This document shows positions 1-9,045 of a DNA stretch of 64,000 nucleotides, piece by piece. A model generated the notes under the pieces. The model was not told the DNA's origin and searched no databases. It saw only the letters and a program-made list of their open reading frames with translations. Numbering within the stretch: the first letter of the stretch is position 1; every line of letters starts with the position of its first letter. Position numbers and translations under genes: made by a program. The stretch covers positions 17,221 through 81,220 of the forward strand of contig CAZWTD010000002.1 in NCBI GenBank assembly GCA_964637345.1. Direction: 5' to 3'. Origin of the DNA: CAZWTD01 sp964637345 (GTDB taxonomy: Bacteria; Patescibacteriota; Patescibacteriia; HK-STAS-PATE-3).

Positions 1-1
1 G

Positions 2-601
2 GTGGGCTTACCAAATCGAACAACTCAGGCAATTTTTCATCTTGATGACGGAAGTGCGTTATTTTTTAACGATGTTAGAAAATTTGCCTATCTCCGCCTC
101 CATCACCATCGTGAGCTTCAGGCTTTATTCACGCTTCTTGGACCGGAACCGCTTCTCCCTTCCTTTACCTTTGCGGTGTTTCGTTCGGCCGTCGCTCGTC
201 GGCTCAAGTCTCAAACGAAAGACGTGCTTCTTGATCAAAGCGTTATTGCGGGACTTGGTAACATCTATGCCGATGAGGTGAATTTTGCCGCCAGGATCCA
301 CCCGCGTCGGCTGGTACGGAGCTTGTCGGAGGAGGAACTTCGCGCAATCTACGGGGCAATAAAGCGCATTCTTCGTTTTGCGGTTCAAAAGCGCGGTACA
401 ACCTTTAGGCATTTTCGAGACGGTCGCGGGGCCCAAGGTGGAATGCGCGCCTATCTCAAGGTCTACGGACGAAGCGGCCAGCCCTGCGTGCGATGTAAAA
501 CGCTGATTGTCAGAGAGAAACTCGGAAGCCGCTCCGCCCACTACTGTCCGAGATGCCAAACCTTGACCAAACCGAAGTGGGCGGGTACGCTCTCCGTATG
601 A
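2..601 (+). CDS. mutM: Formamidopyrimidine-DNA glycosylase, C-terminal part
   Basis: The gene enters the window already in frame, so only the last 199 residues are seen; the N-terminal catalytic proline domain lies upstream. What remains is the helix-two-turn-helix DNA-binding domain (about residues 70-105, with the LDQSVIAGLGNIYADE signature) and a C-terminal zinc finger C-x2-C-x16-C-x2-C (about residues 162-185). Fpg/MutM excises 8-oxoguanine and other oxidised purines from DNA and nicks the abasic site. Its TGA stop overlaps the ATG of uppP (ATGA), so the two are probably co-translated. The assignment is firm; whether the missing half is intact cannot be judged. Confidence 0.93.
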   Translation: MGLPNRTTQAIFHLDDGSALFFNDVRKFAYLRLHHHRELQALFTLLGPEPLLPSFTFAVFRSAVARRLKSQTKDVLLDQSVIAGLGNIYADEVNFAARIHPRRLVRSLSEEELRAIYGAIKRILRFAVQKRGTTFRHFRDGRGAQGGMRAYLKVYGRSGQPCVRCKTLIVREKLGSRSAHYCPRCQTLTKPKWAGTLSV

Positions 602-1422
602 TTGATCTATTGATCGCAGCACTCTTTGGGGCGGTTCAGGGTATTACCGAGTTTCTTCCAATCTCAAGTTCGGGACACCTCGTTGTGCTTCATGAACTCT
701 TTCCGAGCTACCTCAATGCCGATCAAGTTGGTTTTGATGTCGCGCTTCACGCCGGAACGCTTTTGGCGCTTATCGTTTTTTTTCGCCAGGACATCGGTCG
801 ATTGCTTCGCGTCGCTGTCGCCTGGCTATTCCGCCGTTCTCGGCCCGAGGATGCGCGCGATCGCGTCATGATTCTCGCGTTGGCAATTGGAACAATTCCT
901 GCGGCGCTTGTTGGTGCTCTGTTTGAATCTCGTATTGAGTCAACTTTTCGATCCATGGTTTGGGTCGCAGTATGGTTAATTGTTGGCGGATTAGCCTTTC
1001 TCTTTGTTGAAGCGCTTACCAAAGCACGACGAAATCTTGAAATCCTTCGTTTGCGGGACGCGCTGATTGTGGGAGTAACTCAGGTGATCGCCTTTTTGCC
1101 AGGTATTTCTCGTTCTGGGAGTACAATCATTGCTGGTCGAGCACTCGGCTTCACACATCAGGCCGCTGCCCGTTTTTCTTTTCTCCTTTCTATTCCAGTT
1201 GTGTTTGGGGCTGCCGTGAAAAAAGGCTTTGATCTCGTCGATGCCGGTGTTTCGACCGAGTTAGGCGTTACGATGCTGATCGGCGGTCTTTCGGCCGTTG
1301 TTGTCGGTCTCTTGGCGCTCCGTTTTCTTATGGGTTTTTTTGCAGCGCATACCTTACGAGGCTTTGCTGTGTATCGTTTTGTTCTCGCGGCGTTGCTTCT
1401 CGTGGTGGCAGCGCTTCGATAA
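598..1422 (+). CDS. uppP: Undecaprenyl-diphosphatase (UppP/BacA family)
   Basis: A 274-residue multi-spanning membrane protein. It starts with the family signature GxxQGxTEFLPISSSGH (residues 9-25) and has the second conserved loop PGISRSGST in the middle; these glutamate, serine and arginine motifs form the active site that removes one phosphate from undecaprenyl diphosphate, recycling the lipid carrier for peptidoglycan and polysaccharide export. A longer in-frame start at 553 would lie inside mutM and adds residues without a homologous look, so the ATG at 598 (overlapping the mutM stop) is preferred. It is followed directly by an intrinsic terminator. Confidence 0.95.
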   Translation: MIDLLIAALFGAVQGITEFLPISSSGHLVVLHELFPSYLNADQVGFDVALHAGTLLALIVFFRQDIGRLLRVAVAWLFRRSRPEDARDRVMILALAIGTIPAALVGALFESRIESTFRSMVWVAVWLIVGGLAFLFVEALTKARRNLEILRLRDALIVGVTQVIAFLPGISRSGSTIIAGRALGFTHQAAARFSFLLSIPVVFGAAVKKGFDLVDAGVSTELGVTMLIGGLSAVVVGLLALRFLMGFFAAHTLRGFAVYRFVLAALLLVVAALR

Positions 1423-1424
1423 CA

Positions 1425-1451
1425 AATCACCCCGCGATTGGCGGGGTGATT
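1425..1451. terminator. Bidirectional intrinsic terminator
   Basis: A perfect 11-bp stem (1425-1435 with 1441-1451) closes a 5-base loop just after the uppP stop. It sits between two converging genes (uppP on plus, the 1470-2501 gene on minus) and could serve both. The T-rich tail is weak on the plus strand (TTGTGTTG). Confidence 0.7.
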
Positions 1452-1469
1452 GTGTTGAGAAGTGCCGGA

Positions 1470-2501
1470 CTAGATTGAATGTCCGTCTTTTGGGACAAAA
1501 CGATACGGACGGAACAGCGTCAGGATAAGGAAGCCCACGACGACGATCCAGGGGAACCAGCCGGCGACGCTATCGCAGCGGGCAAGGAAGTAGAGAACAA
1601 AGAGACCCGACGCAAGTAGGAGTGGTACAATCCAAATCCAAAGGTCGGTTTTCGTCTCAATGAGTTTGTAGTACCCATAGAGGATGAGGAGGCTGCCGAT
1701 GAGGACGATGAGCCAGCCCCACCATCGGATATCCCAGCAGGATTTCGTGGTTTCGTTTGTGCTGGTCGGTAGAACTTCAGTATCGGTCCCTAGGACATCG
1801 CCGCTGTTCGTATTCGCGTTCGCGTTACTGTTTACTGCCGTGGTGTTTGCGAGAGAGGGGAGCGGGGCGTCGACAGCCGCAGCCCGAACGCGGACATCCG
1901 CGCTACCAGTTACTGATCCAGACTGGGCGATAATACGGCCTTCGCCATCTCGGTTCGCGGTAAAGAGTCCTGTGGCGCTTACTGTTCCAATCGATCCTTC
2001 AAGTTTCCAGGAGACCACAAGATTCGTGAGGAGGTTGTTCATCCGGTCATAGGCCTTCGCTTCGAATTGGCGCCTCTCGCCCCGTCCGACAATTTCCGGG
2101 AGGGAGTTCGGATTAACGACGATGTGATCAACGGGGCCCGGGCGAACAGTTACGGTTGTGCTAACCGATGCGTTATTGAGTGTCGCGCGGACCTTCCAGC
2201 TTCCGAGTGAGCCGGCTGTGTAGACTGGACCGCTCAGGTTCCCGGTTGGGTCGGTTGTTGTGACTTGAGCCGCCCGAGAGGCGTCCCAGGTTTCTCCGGT
2301 ATCCGGGTTTGTTGCGAAAATGGAGAATTCGATGGAAGAGCCAGCGTCGAGCGTTACCGTTGTCGGCGACAGCTTGAGAGTTTGGTCGTCATCTCCAGTT
2401 GCGGCATTCGCGGGAATGGCGAGGGCGAGAAGTCCAAGGAAGAGCGCGAAGCTTCCAAGAAGACGAAAGCGCGTGCGGGGAGCGTGCGGCGTGTGCAGCA
2501 T
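1470..2501 (-). CDS. Secreted Ig-like (Big-type) protein with C-terminal membrane helices
   Basis: A 343-residue protein, last gene of the sortase operon. An N-terminal signal segment (about residues 10-33, RLLGSFALFLGLLAL then AxA) is followed by two beta-rich domains resembling bacterial Ig-like/invasin repeats: the first near residues 40-120, the second containing a SIGTVSATGLFTANRDGEG stretch typical of Big_2 domains. A linker rich in Asn/Thr/Ser leads to three hydrophobic helices at the C-terminus. No LPxTG signal is visible, unlike its operon partners. The start at 2501 is chosen because it lies 10 bases after the sortase stop and opens a signal peptide; the longer frame to 2555 overlaps the sortase. 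Function unknown; probably a surface-exposed anchor or sortase partner. Confidence 0.75.
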   Translation of the reverse strand: MLHTPHAPRTRFRLLGSFALFLGLLALAIPANAATGDDDQTLKLSPTTVTLDAGSSIEFSIFATNPDTGETWDASRAAQVTTTDPTGNLSGPVYTAGSLGSWKVRATLNNASVSTTVTVRPGPVDHIVVNPNSLPEIVGRGERRQFEAKAYDRMNNLLTNLVVSWKLEGSIGTVSATGLFTANRDGEGRIIAQSGSVTGSADVRVRAAAVDAPLPSLANTTAVNSNANANTNSGDVLGTDTEVLPTSTNETTKSCWDIRWWGWLIVLIGSLLILYGYYKLIETKTDLWIWIVPLLLASGLFVLYFLARCDSVAGWFPWIVVVGFLILTLFRPYRFVPKDGHSI

Positions 2502-2511
2502 AGTGGTTGAA

Positions 2512-3207
2512 TTACTGTTCAGCGGTTGGCGTAAATGGCCGACCGTCAATGACAAGGCGATGGGAGGTGGAAAACATTGGTGCGCAAGTGAAGAGCGTCA
2601 GTTTTGGCTCCACGCTAGGGTTGAGTATTTCGGTTTGGTCGGGCGTAACAAGTCGCGTTTCCGCAATTTCGAAGTCGTACTCTTTCATCACTCCGTCCGT
2701 TTTCCAGTAGACAATGATCATGTCGCCCGCAGAAAGACGGTCGGCGAGAGCTAAGGTATTTGGTCCGGCGAGGTATTGAAAGCGATGGACTGTGAGTACG
2801 GTATTACCTCCGCGATCTGGAGTTGAGGTGTTCGGAAGGCGCCAAGAGCCCCGGAAGAGCGAGTCCTCATTCTCTCCTTCAACGATCGGCATGTCAACAC
2901 CAATCCTGGGAATAACGAGGCGGTTCTCTTTCGGAAGCGCCGATCCGATTTTTGGCAGCCGGCCGCTCGGGGCAGTTGTTGTTGAAGGGAGTTGGGTGAA
3001 ATAGGGGAATTCCGGTTCTGGCTTCAGCAGCTCGTATCGAAGGATAGGAAGGAAGGGATAAAGGAGGACAAGAACTCCGAGGACAATGAGGCCGCTTGCT
3101 GCAAGTTTGATTGGATGAATACGAAAGCGGGGCCCTGGTCGGGCTGGGGCATTTTTTATCGCGGTGTCTTCGGTCTCCCCCAAGGCCGGACGCTGATCGT
3201 TCGGCAT
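2512..3207 (-). CDS. Sortase (class D/E-like transpeptidase)
   Basis: A 231-residue sortase. A single membrane helix (about residues 33-56) precedes the catalytic domain; the triad is visible as H141 (TVHRF), C208 (LFTCAP, the TLxTC signature) and R217 (SHRLVIDG). Sortases cleave LPxTG-like signals of exported proteins and join them to a cell-envelope nucleophile. The genes immediately upstream in the operon encode proteins ending in LPASG, LPETG and LTETG signals, so the substrates are very likely the neighbours. Spacing is 3 bases to the gene upstream and 10 to the gene downstream. The exact class is a guess from size and motifs. Confidence 0.9.
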   Translation of the reverse strand: MPNDQRPALGETEDTAIKNAPARPGPRFRIHPIKLAASGLIVLGVLVLLYPFLPILRYELLKPEPEFPYFTQLPSTTTAPSGRLPKIGSALPKENRLVIPRIGVDMPIVEGENEDSLFRGSWRLPNTSTPDRGGNTVLTVHRFQYLAGPNTLALADRLSAGDMIIVYWKTDGVMKEYDFEIAETRLVTPDQTEILNPSVEPKLTLFTCAPMFSTSHRLVIDGRPFTPTAEQ

Positions 3208-3210
3208 AAC

Positions 3211-4134
3211 TTAGGCGCTGGGGTGTTTCGAAAAAGGATAAAATGCGAACGTGGAGATTCCCGCAGTCAAAAGGATTGTCGCGAATACCACGAGGAGCCA
3301 GTCGAAAAATGTGATGCCGCTTGCGGGCAGTTCAGTCGAGGCCCCAAGAACCTGGCCCTGCCGCGCGGCAATCGTGATCTCTGTGCTCGCGGAGAGGGGA
3401 GTCGTTTGAGAGGCTGAGAGTCCAACCGAAATATTACGCGTGCCTGTTGTTGCGCTTGGATCAATTCGGAGATCAACAATGCGAGTTATCGTTTCTCCTG
3501 CGTGAAGTGTTGGAATCGTGATCGGCGCGATGGTAGTAAGGCCCTCGTTGGGATCTATGGTTAGGATCAAATCGCGAGCAGCGTCAGTTCCCGAATTTGC
3601 GATGGACATTGTAAGTGGGGCGCTCGATCCGGCGACGAGAGTATCTCGAGTGATCGATAGTGTCAGCGCGAGCTTCGGGGAAGATAGCGTTGAAATGACG
3701 AGGCTTGTCGCAATAGCTTCGTTTTGATCAGAGTCCAGGGTAGCCTGAATCGTCAATGCGAGATCATTTTCAATTGTTTCATTAGCCTGAATACTGAACT
3801 GCGTTGTGTGGTTTCCAAGAGCTAGCGCTGGGAAGGACCAACGGGCACTTCGTTCAGAGCTTGCAACAACGCCAGGCTCATCGACAGCAACTATGCGAAG
3901 CCCTGTGGGAACCTTGAGTTGGAGTCGGGCGTCGGTAAGCGCATAGTCGGCTACGGAGTATGTGAGGGTAACGCGTTGTATCGCCCCGGCGTCTATTTCT
4001 CCCTCACCGTCAATAGAAAGAGTAACCGCGGACACTGTTGTTGTCTTCGGTCGCTCAATCATTTGCGCCGACGCACACGAGGACCAGGTCGCGAGGAGTG
4101 TGCAGCAGGTAAAGAGGGTGATGAGCCGGCGCAT
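3211..4134 (-). CDS. Sortase-anchored surface protein with LPASG signal
   Basis: A 307-residue exported protein. A signal peptide (residues 1-23) is followed by about 230 residues of beta-rich sequence with two Ig-like/DUF11-type repeats, the second near residues 150-235 (ITRDTLVAGSSAPLTMSIAN start). The C-terminus is a textbook sorting signal: GQVLGASTE, then LPASG, a hydrophobic helix and a short basic tail. It lies 3 bases upstream of the sortase gene and 8 bases downstream of the next DUF11 protein, so it is a likely substrate of that sortase. The N-terminal segment contains cysteines around the predicted cleavage site, so a lipoprotein cannot be fully excluded. Confidence 0.85.
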   Translation of the reverse strand: MRRLITLFTCCTLLATWSSCASAQMIERPKTTTVSAVTLSIDGEGEIDAGAIQRVTLTYSVADYALTDARLQLKVPTGLRIVAVDEPGVVASSERSARWSFPALALGNHTTQFSIQANETIENDLALTIQATLDSDQNEAIATSLVISTLSSPKLALTLSITRDTLVAGSSAPLTMSIANSGTDAARDLILTIDPNEGLTTIAPITIPTLHAGETITRIVDLRIDPSATTGTRNISVGLSASQTTPLSASTEITIAARQGQVLGASTELPASGITFFDWLLVVFATILLTAGISTFAFYPFSKHPSA

Positions 4135-4142
4135 CGGAGTAT

Positions 4143-6494
4143 TTACTCAAGAAGACGAGATCGGCGAAGGAGAGAGGCGCCGGCGACAAGGAAGCTTAGG
4201 CCAAGCAGCGCGAGGAGCGCATCGAGGGCCCCAGGTCCCGTTTCCGGAAGCGTGTCTTCCGCCCCAAGCACTTGCCCATTTGTTGCAGGTGTTTCATCGT
4301 CGTTCGTGTCTTCTGCGCCGAGAACTGAGCCCACAACAACGGCGACGCGCGCGGTCGAAGAAAGAGGATCAAGTCCATCCGCGCTCACGCGGGCAATATT
4401 GTCATAAGTGCCTGCGCTCGCTGAGGGGGCAACCTTCGCCTCGTAGGTCGTTGTAATACTTTCTCCGGCCGGGATCGTACCAAGCATTTTCGCCATCGTT
4501 GTTGAATCTGAGTCGGAGAAAGTGAAGGAGGTCGGTAGGGTATCGGTCAGAACAACATTCGTCGCAGCGTCAGATCCCGAGTTTTTTACTTTGACGGTGT
4601 AGGTGACGACTGAACCCGGATGTGCTGATTCCCGATTCGCCGTTTTTTCAATTGTGAGCTTGGGTGAAGATGTAAGTGTCACGTCGGCGCTCGCCTCGAA
4701 CGAATCAACGCCCTTGGCCCGGACATTTGCGGTATTGATAACAATCGTATTGTCCTGAACAGTTGCGTCAACCTGTGTTGTCACTGAGAGTACGTACGAG
4801 TTTGGGGAAAGTGTTCCGAGGGACCACGTCACTGTCCGCGTCGCAGCGTCATAACTCGAACCGGAGCTTGCTTCAACAAAGGTGAGGTGTTCCGGGAGGG
4901 GATCGGAAACAATCACGTCTTCGGCATTTGCGTCGCTTACATTGAGCGTTAGGAAGTAGGTGATTGTTCCGCCAGCGGCTTGAATAGAGGCATTCGCTGA
5001 TTTTTCAAGAGTGAGCTTTGGCGTAAGTGTTGGATCTCCTTCGTTTTCGCCACTCGCTTGGTAGTTTCCGAAGTTGAGGTTAGCAATTGTCTCTCCGAAG
5101 CCAAGCGAAATCGGGCCATGCATGGCGCTCGGCGTTCCCGGAAAGCTCTGGGTCCAGTCCGGCTGCATGACTTCTCGGACGAAGTAGGTTCCTGCGTAGG
5201 CCGGGGAGAAGGCATATGATCCGTCAACGGCTGTATGAGTTGTAGCGATTACCGTCGGGCTCCCGGTGAGGTTTCCGCCATTGCTGAAGGGGATGCCGAA
5301 ACAGGCTAGGTCAAGGCGACTAATCACTCCGTCATGGTTCAAGTCAACGTTGGGGTTGAAGTTTTGGAACCCTTGCGTCCAGGCGACGAAATCTGACAGG
5401 TCAATGATGTCGTTATCGTAGTAGTCGTATTCGTTGATATCTTGAGAGCAGGTCGTCAGAAGCTCGACAGTCCAGTGTTCGATGCCGTTTTCCTGGTTGT
5501 CCCAGTTGGTATTCTCATTTTCATCATTCCACTTGCCGCCGGAAATGGATCCCTGGCAGAGACCGAAGAAATGTTCAGTCGTCGCCGTTGAGCGGTTGTC
5601 ATCCAGGTTTCGTTCAGGGTAGGGGACGTCCTGACTCGACGGAACTGGAGCAGGAAGAACTTGCTCAATGTCGGCGGTGTTCACGAGTCGTTCGCAGGTT
5701 AGAACCGACGCGTCAATTGTTACCGTAAGCGAAATAGATCCAGTTTCGCCGATATCGAGCATTGGAATCGTCCAGGTCGCTACTCCGTTATTTACAGAGT
5801 CGGGGGTAGGCGTGGACGAGGCGATCGTTGCGCCGTGAGGAAGGACGTCATTCAGAACAACGTTGTAGGCCGGCCAGTTTCCTGTGTTTGCATAATTGAT
5901 AACATAGGTAATCCCCGTAAGTTTTTCCCCGTTCTCGGCAATTTTTTTATCAACTTGGAGATCAGGGTTTTTCGGGCAGAAACGTTGGGTTGTTGAAGTG
6001 GTATCTTCGACAATGCCGTCGTCCTCCGGAGTTGAAGCGGGTCCGACGCCACGAATATTGGCGGTATTCGTCACGGAAACGCATTCGGTCAGGGCGCCGA
6101 AGTCGAACGATGTGTCGAGGGAGACCGTCCCGTCGGTGTGCCCCGGGAGCGTGCCGATATTCCAGCTCACTGAATGAGAAACCGGATCGTAGGTTCCGCC
6201 ATTCGAGGCGCTCATAAAACTAGACGTGGTGGGGAGCTTATCGGTGATGACGACATTGAAAAGCGTTATCCCTCCAGCGTTTTTGTACGATAAGACATAC
6301 CCGGTGTCATTTGCTGGGTTGACGCTTTTTATAAGCTCCAGTGGGGAGGTGCCGGGGATAGCCGGTTCAGACGGAAGTACGGCCGCGGTCGTCAGGAGCG
6401 GCTGAGCGAGCAATCCAAAAAGAGTCGATACTGAAAGAATGAAGCGAGCGAGTCGCTGCCCCTTTCTCCAGTTTGATGCATATGATGGGTTCAT
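4143..6494 (-). CDS. Large DUF11-repeat surface protein with dockerin-like insert and LPETG signal
   Basis: A 783-residue exported protein. After a signal peptide come DUF11-type repeats (motifs such as VVITDKLPTTSSFMSASNGG and TYTVKVKNSG), first two copies, then an SdrD B-like region, then two more copies, and finally a duplicated VLGAEDT linker, LPETG, a membrane helix and Arg-rich tail. About residues 355-400 hold two calcium-loop-like repeats (DNDIIDLSDF and DLNHDGVISRLDL), the pattern of a type I dockerin, inserted inside the SdrD B-like domain. The start at 6494 is set by a strong GAGGAGGT seven bases upstream. Likely a cell-wall-linked stalk or adhesin; the ligand is unknown. Confidence 0.87.
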   Translation of the reverse strand: MNPSYASNWRKGQRLARFILSVSTLFGLLAQPLLTTAAVLPSEPAIPGTSPLELIKSVNPANDTGYVLSYKNAGGITLFNVVITDKLPTTSSFMSASNGGTYDPVSHSVSWNIGTLPGHTDGTVSLDTSFDFGALTECVSVTNTANIRGVGPASTPEDDGIVEDTTSTTQRFCPKNPDLQVDKKIAENGEKLTGITYVINYANTGNWPAYNVVLNDVLPHGATIASSTPTPDSVNNGVATWTIPMLDIGETGSISLTVTIDASVLTCERLVNTADIEQVLPAPVPSSQDVPYPERNLDDNRSTATTEHFFGLCQGSISGGKWNDENENTNWDNQENGIEHWTVELLTTCSQDINEYDYYDNDIIDLSDFVAWTQGFQNFNPNVDLNHDGVISRLDLACFGIPFSNGGNLTGSPTVIATTHTAVDGSYAFSPAYAGTYFVREVMQPDWTQSFPGTPSAMHGPISLGFGETIANLNFGNYQASGENEGDPTLTPKLTLEKSANASIQAAGGTITYFLTLNVSDANAEDVIVSDPLPEHLTFVEASSGSSYDAATRTVTWSLGTLSPNSYVLSVTTQVDATVQDNTIVINTANVRAKGVDSFEASADVTLTSSPKLTIEKTANRESAHPGSVVTYTVKVKNSGSDAATNVVLTDTLPTSFTFSDSDSTTMAKMLGTIPAGESITTTYEAKVAPSASAGTYDNIARVSADGLDPLSSTARVAVVVGSVLGAEDTNDDETPATNGQVLGAEDTLPETGPGALDALLALLGLSFLVAGASLLRRSRLLE

Positions 6495-6590
6495 GAGTAC
6501 CTCCTCGTAAGTATTGAACGAATGAATCACGCGAAAATGTCTTTCACCGACGTTTTTAGGGTGAAAAGGAGCATCTCTAGCGTGTCAGGC

Positions 6591-6599
6591 ATCATAGCA
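6591..6599 (-). promoter_or_regulatory. Possible extended -10 promoter before the LPETG gene
   Basis: Reading the minus strand, TGCTATGAT forms an extended -10 about 97 bases before the ATG at 6494; a poor -35 (TTGTGG) lies 18 bases upstream of it. The 140-base gap between the two DUF11 genes may thus carry an internal promoter. Confidence 0.35.
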
Positions 6600-6634
6600 T
6601 AGCCCTTGGTTTCGCCACAAACAGCCGTATTCTG

Positions 6635-8842
6635 TCAATCGAGTTCAGGAATCCGACGTCGGAAGAGCGTAACACCCAGTAACAGGCTCGTGAGTCCGAA
6701 TGCGAGAATGCCATACTCGATTGGACTGGCTCCGGTTTCGGTCAGCGCTCCGAGCACTTGTCCGCGTTGGACAGTAATCGCTGCAGTGGCGGTCAATTGG
6801 GCAACATTATCTCCAACCACGCGTGCCGTGTTGATGAGTTGGCCGGCAGCGGCCGAGGCGCTCACGCGGACAGCGACGTGAATAATTCGTTCGTGGCCGG
6901 GGAGCAAATCCCCGAGCCTCCAGGTTGCCGTGCTTCCAGAGTAGTCAACAAAGGAGAGGCCGGCCGGAACTTCGTCGGTTAGCCGGAGGTTATACGCCGG
7001 GGCCAGTCCGTCGTTCCTGACGCTAAGGGTGTAGGTGACAACGCCCCCAATCGGAACAGTTGAGCGGTCGGCGACTTTTGTCAGAGTGAGCTTTGGACTT
7101 GGCGTATTCGTTGGAATCACCAAACTTGAGACCTCAACCGTTGCTTTTGCATTCCGCGTTGGATGGTTTGAAGAGCTAACCGTAGCCACATTCTGATAAC
7201 TTCCTGCTTTTGTGTCAGTCTTCACGACGACTGCATAGGTAAGGGTCCGGCTCGTTTCAGCTTTGAGCGTGCCAATCGGGAAGGAGCGATCAGTCGCTCC
7301 ATTGTCGAGATAAACGAAGCCGGTCGGCAGAACATCCGAGACGACAACCTGAAGCGCGTCGCCGCTTCCCGTGTTTGAAACGACAATGGTGTAGAGGATT
7401 GTTTCACCGGGCTTCACCGAGTCTTTGTCAGCAGATTTCACGATCGTGAGTTTCGGTGCGCCGCCTACCGTCAGCGATGCTGATGCACTCACCGGCTGTG
7501 CGTTGTCAGCCGAGAGCGTCGCGGTGTTATTGAGTTTTGCGCCAGGTTGCGTTCCAGCAGCGACTCGCGTCTGGACAGTCACGCTACCGCTGTCGCCTGG
7601 TTGGGCGCTTCCGAGCGTCCAGTTGATTTCGCGCGTTGGCGCGTTGTATGCGCCGCCGTTGCTCGCGCTGACAAAAGTGAGGCCCTCGGGCAGAGGATCG
7701 CGCAAGAGTAGTCCGTTGACTGCCTCGGTTCCGCTGACTGACCACGCGAGCGTGTAGGTGACAAGCTCGTTCGGAAGCGCAAGCGTCGGCGCTACCTCTT
7801 TAGTGAGGTGGAGCATCGCCAAGCTCGTGACAGTTGTGCTCGCGGAAGCCTGAACAGGTTTTAGCTCACTGGCCGAGAGGGTCGCGGTATTGGTAATCAC
7901 TGTCCCGTTCGCGAGAGGGGAGATAATCTCTGCTGTCCACTGGACGCTGCCGTGGGCCCCGGGAGCTTGGTTACCCAAATTCCAGCGAAGTTCGTTCAGG
8001 TTGGGATCGTACACGCCGCCTTGTGAGATTGTTGCAAAGATGAGATTGGCTGGAATTGGGTCGGTAAGAACCAGGTCGTATGCCGGACCGCTTCCGCTGA
8101 CATTCCACGCAAGGGTATAGGTTAGCGTTGTTCCTGGAGCGGCAATTTCCGCGCTCACGGTTTTTTCTAGACCGATAGAAGGGATGCTTTCAATAGTTGT
8201 CGTTGCCGAATCAGACACTGGGTCAAGCCGGTCAGCGTCAATTGTTGCGGTATTTGTAATGACTGTCCCATTGCCGACCAGAGTATTGATCGTCCCGGTC
8301 CAGGTGAGCATCCCGTGTGCGCCGGATGCTTGGGTTCCGAGCGTCCAGGTAATGGTTGCAGTCCCAGAATCGTAGATCCCGCCGTTTTCGGCTTGCACGA
8401 AGCTCAGCTCTGTTGGAACGGGGTCTGTTACGACAACATTCGTGGCAGTTCCGTTTCCGCCAATGGACCAGTGAAGGGTGTACGTGAGCAAGTCGCCAGG
8501 ATGTGCAAGGCTAAGGTCGACCTGTTTGTCGAGGTTGATTGTTGGGTGATTGGCTGGACTTGGGAGCGGAGCGGACGCAGTTGCTGGGGGTTCCGGCGAC
8601 GTTTCAGGCTCTTCCGATTGGGTGGTTGATGGTTCCGTAGTTGAATTCGACCGTAGAGCGGGAGTGAGGTTATCCGCGAAGACGGCGGTCTCGGATTCTG
8701 GAATAGCCGCCTCTGTTGCTTCGAGGGTTTTTCCATACGCGAACCCAGGAAGGCAGGCTTGAAGAACAAGACTGACAAGTGCAATCACGGCCATTTTTCG
8801 ACCGAAGCGCTGGCGGGAACGGAACACAGAGAAGTTCGGCAT
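6635..8842 (-). CDS. DUF11-repeat surface protein with LTETG sorting signal
   Basis: First gene of the sortase operon, 735 residues. A signal peptide (about residues 17-38, with a cysteine in QACLPGFAYG) leads to a Pro/Glu/Thr/Ser-rich linker and five DUF11 repeats, each with a GDLLTYTL-like start and a GTATNVVVTDPVP-like core. The end reads GQVLGA, LTETG, a membrane helix and a basic RRR tail, a slightly degenerate sortase signal (LTETG rather than LPxTG). The frame stays open upstream to 9055, but that part is translated through a long inverted repeat and has an implausible composition; the start at 8842 opens a normal signal peptide. No clear Shine-Dalgarno precedes it. Confidence 0.85.
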   Translation of the reverse strand: MPNFSVFRSRQRFGRKMAVIALVSLVLQACLPGFAYGKTLEATEAAIPESETAVFADNLTPALRSNSTTEPSTTQSEEPETSPEPPATASAPLPSPANHPTINLDKQVDLSLAHPGDLLTYTLHWSIGGNGTATNVVVTDPVPTELSFVQAENGGIYDSGTATITWTLGTQASGAHGMLTWTGTINTLVGNGTVITNTATIDADRLDPVSDSATTTIESIPSIGLEKTVSAEIAAPGTTLTYTLAWNVSGSGPAYDLVLTDPIPANLIFATISQGGVYDPNLNELRWNLGNQAPGAHGSVQWTAEIISPLANGTVITNTATLSASELKPVQASASTTVTSLAMLHLTKEVAPTLALPNELVTYTLAWSVSGTEAVNGLLLRDPLPEGLTFVSASNGGAYNAPTREINWTLGSAQPGDSGSVTVQTRVAAGTQPGAKLNNTATLSADNAQPVSASASLTVGGAPKLTIVKSADKDSVKPGETILYTIVVSNTGSGDALQVVVSDVLPTGFVYLDNGATDRSFPIGTLKAETSRTLTYAVVVKTDTKAGSYQNVATVSSSNHPTRNAKATVEVSSLVIPTNTPSPKLTLTKVADRSTVPIGGVVTYTLSVRNDGLAPAYNLRLTDEVPAGLSFVDYSGSTATWRLGDLLPGHERIIHVAVRVSASAAAGQLINTARVVGDNVAQLTATAAITVQRGQVLGALTETGASPIEYGILAFGLTSLLLGVTLFRRRIPELD

Positions 8843-8874
8843 GGGTGCTCGAAGGTTAATCAAGATGATAATGA

Positions 8875-8946
8875 AAAAGCCAACGAAAGAGGACAAGAAA
8901 AAACGAAGAGACAGAAACTCCGTTTTGTTCGCTTTCGTTGGCTTTT
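8875..8946 (-). promoter_or_regulatory. Leader inverted repeat, possible attenuator
   Basis: A perfect 15-bp inverted repeat (8875-8889 with 8932-8946) whose inner flanks also pair partly, lies in the 5' leader of the sortase operon, 32 bases before the start at 8842. On the transcribed strand the right arm ends in CTTTT followed by TTCATT, resembling a terminator, so it could attenuate transcription of the operon. Confidence 0.5.
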
Positions 8947-9045
8947 CCCCGTCCTCCGCGGGTTTTTCAAGAAAGAACAAGTGCGAAAATGTGCGCGATC
9001 CCTCCGAAGGTGCGATGAATGTTTTGGGTGTTCTTTTCACAGGAA

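Noticed and set aside
2265..2754. Several plus-strand frames opposite the sortase operon (and similar shadows elsewhere)
   Set aside because: They lie antisense to clearly conserved proteins, have skewed composition and no expression signals.
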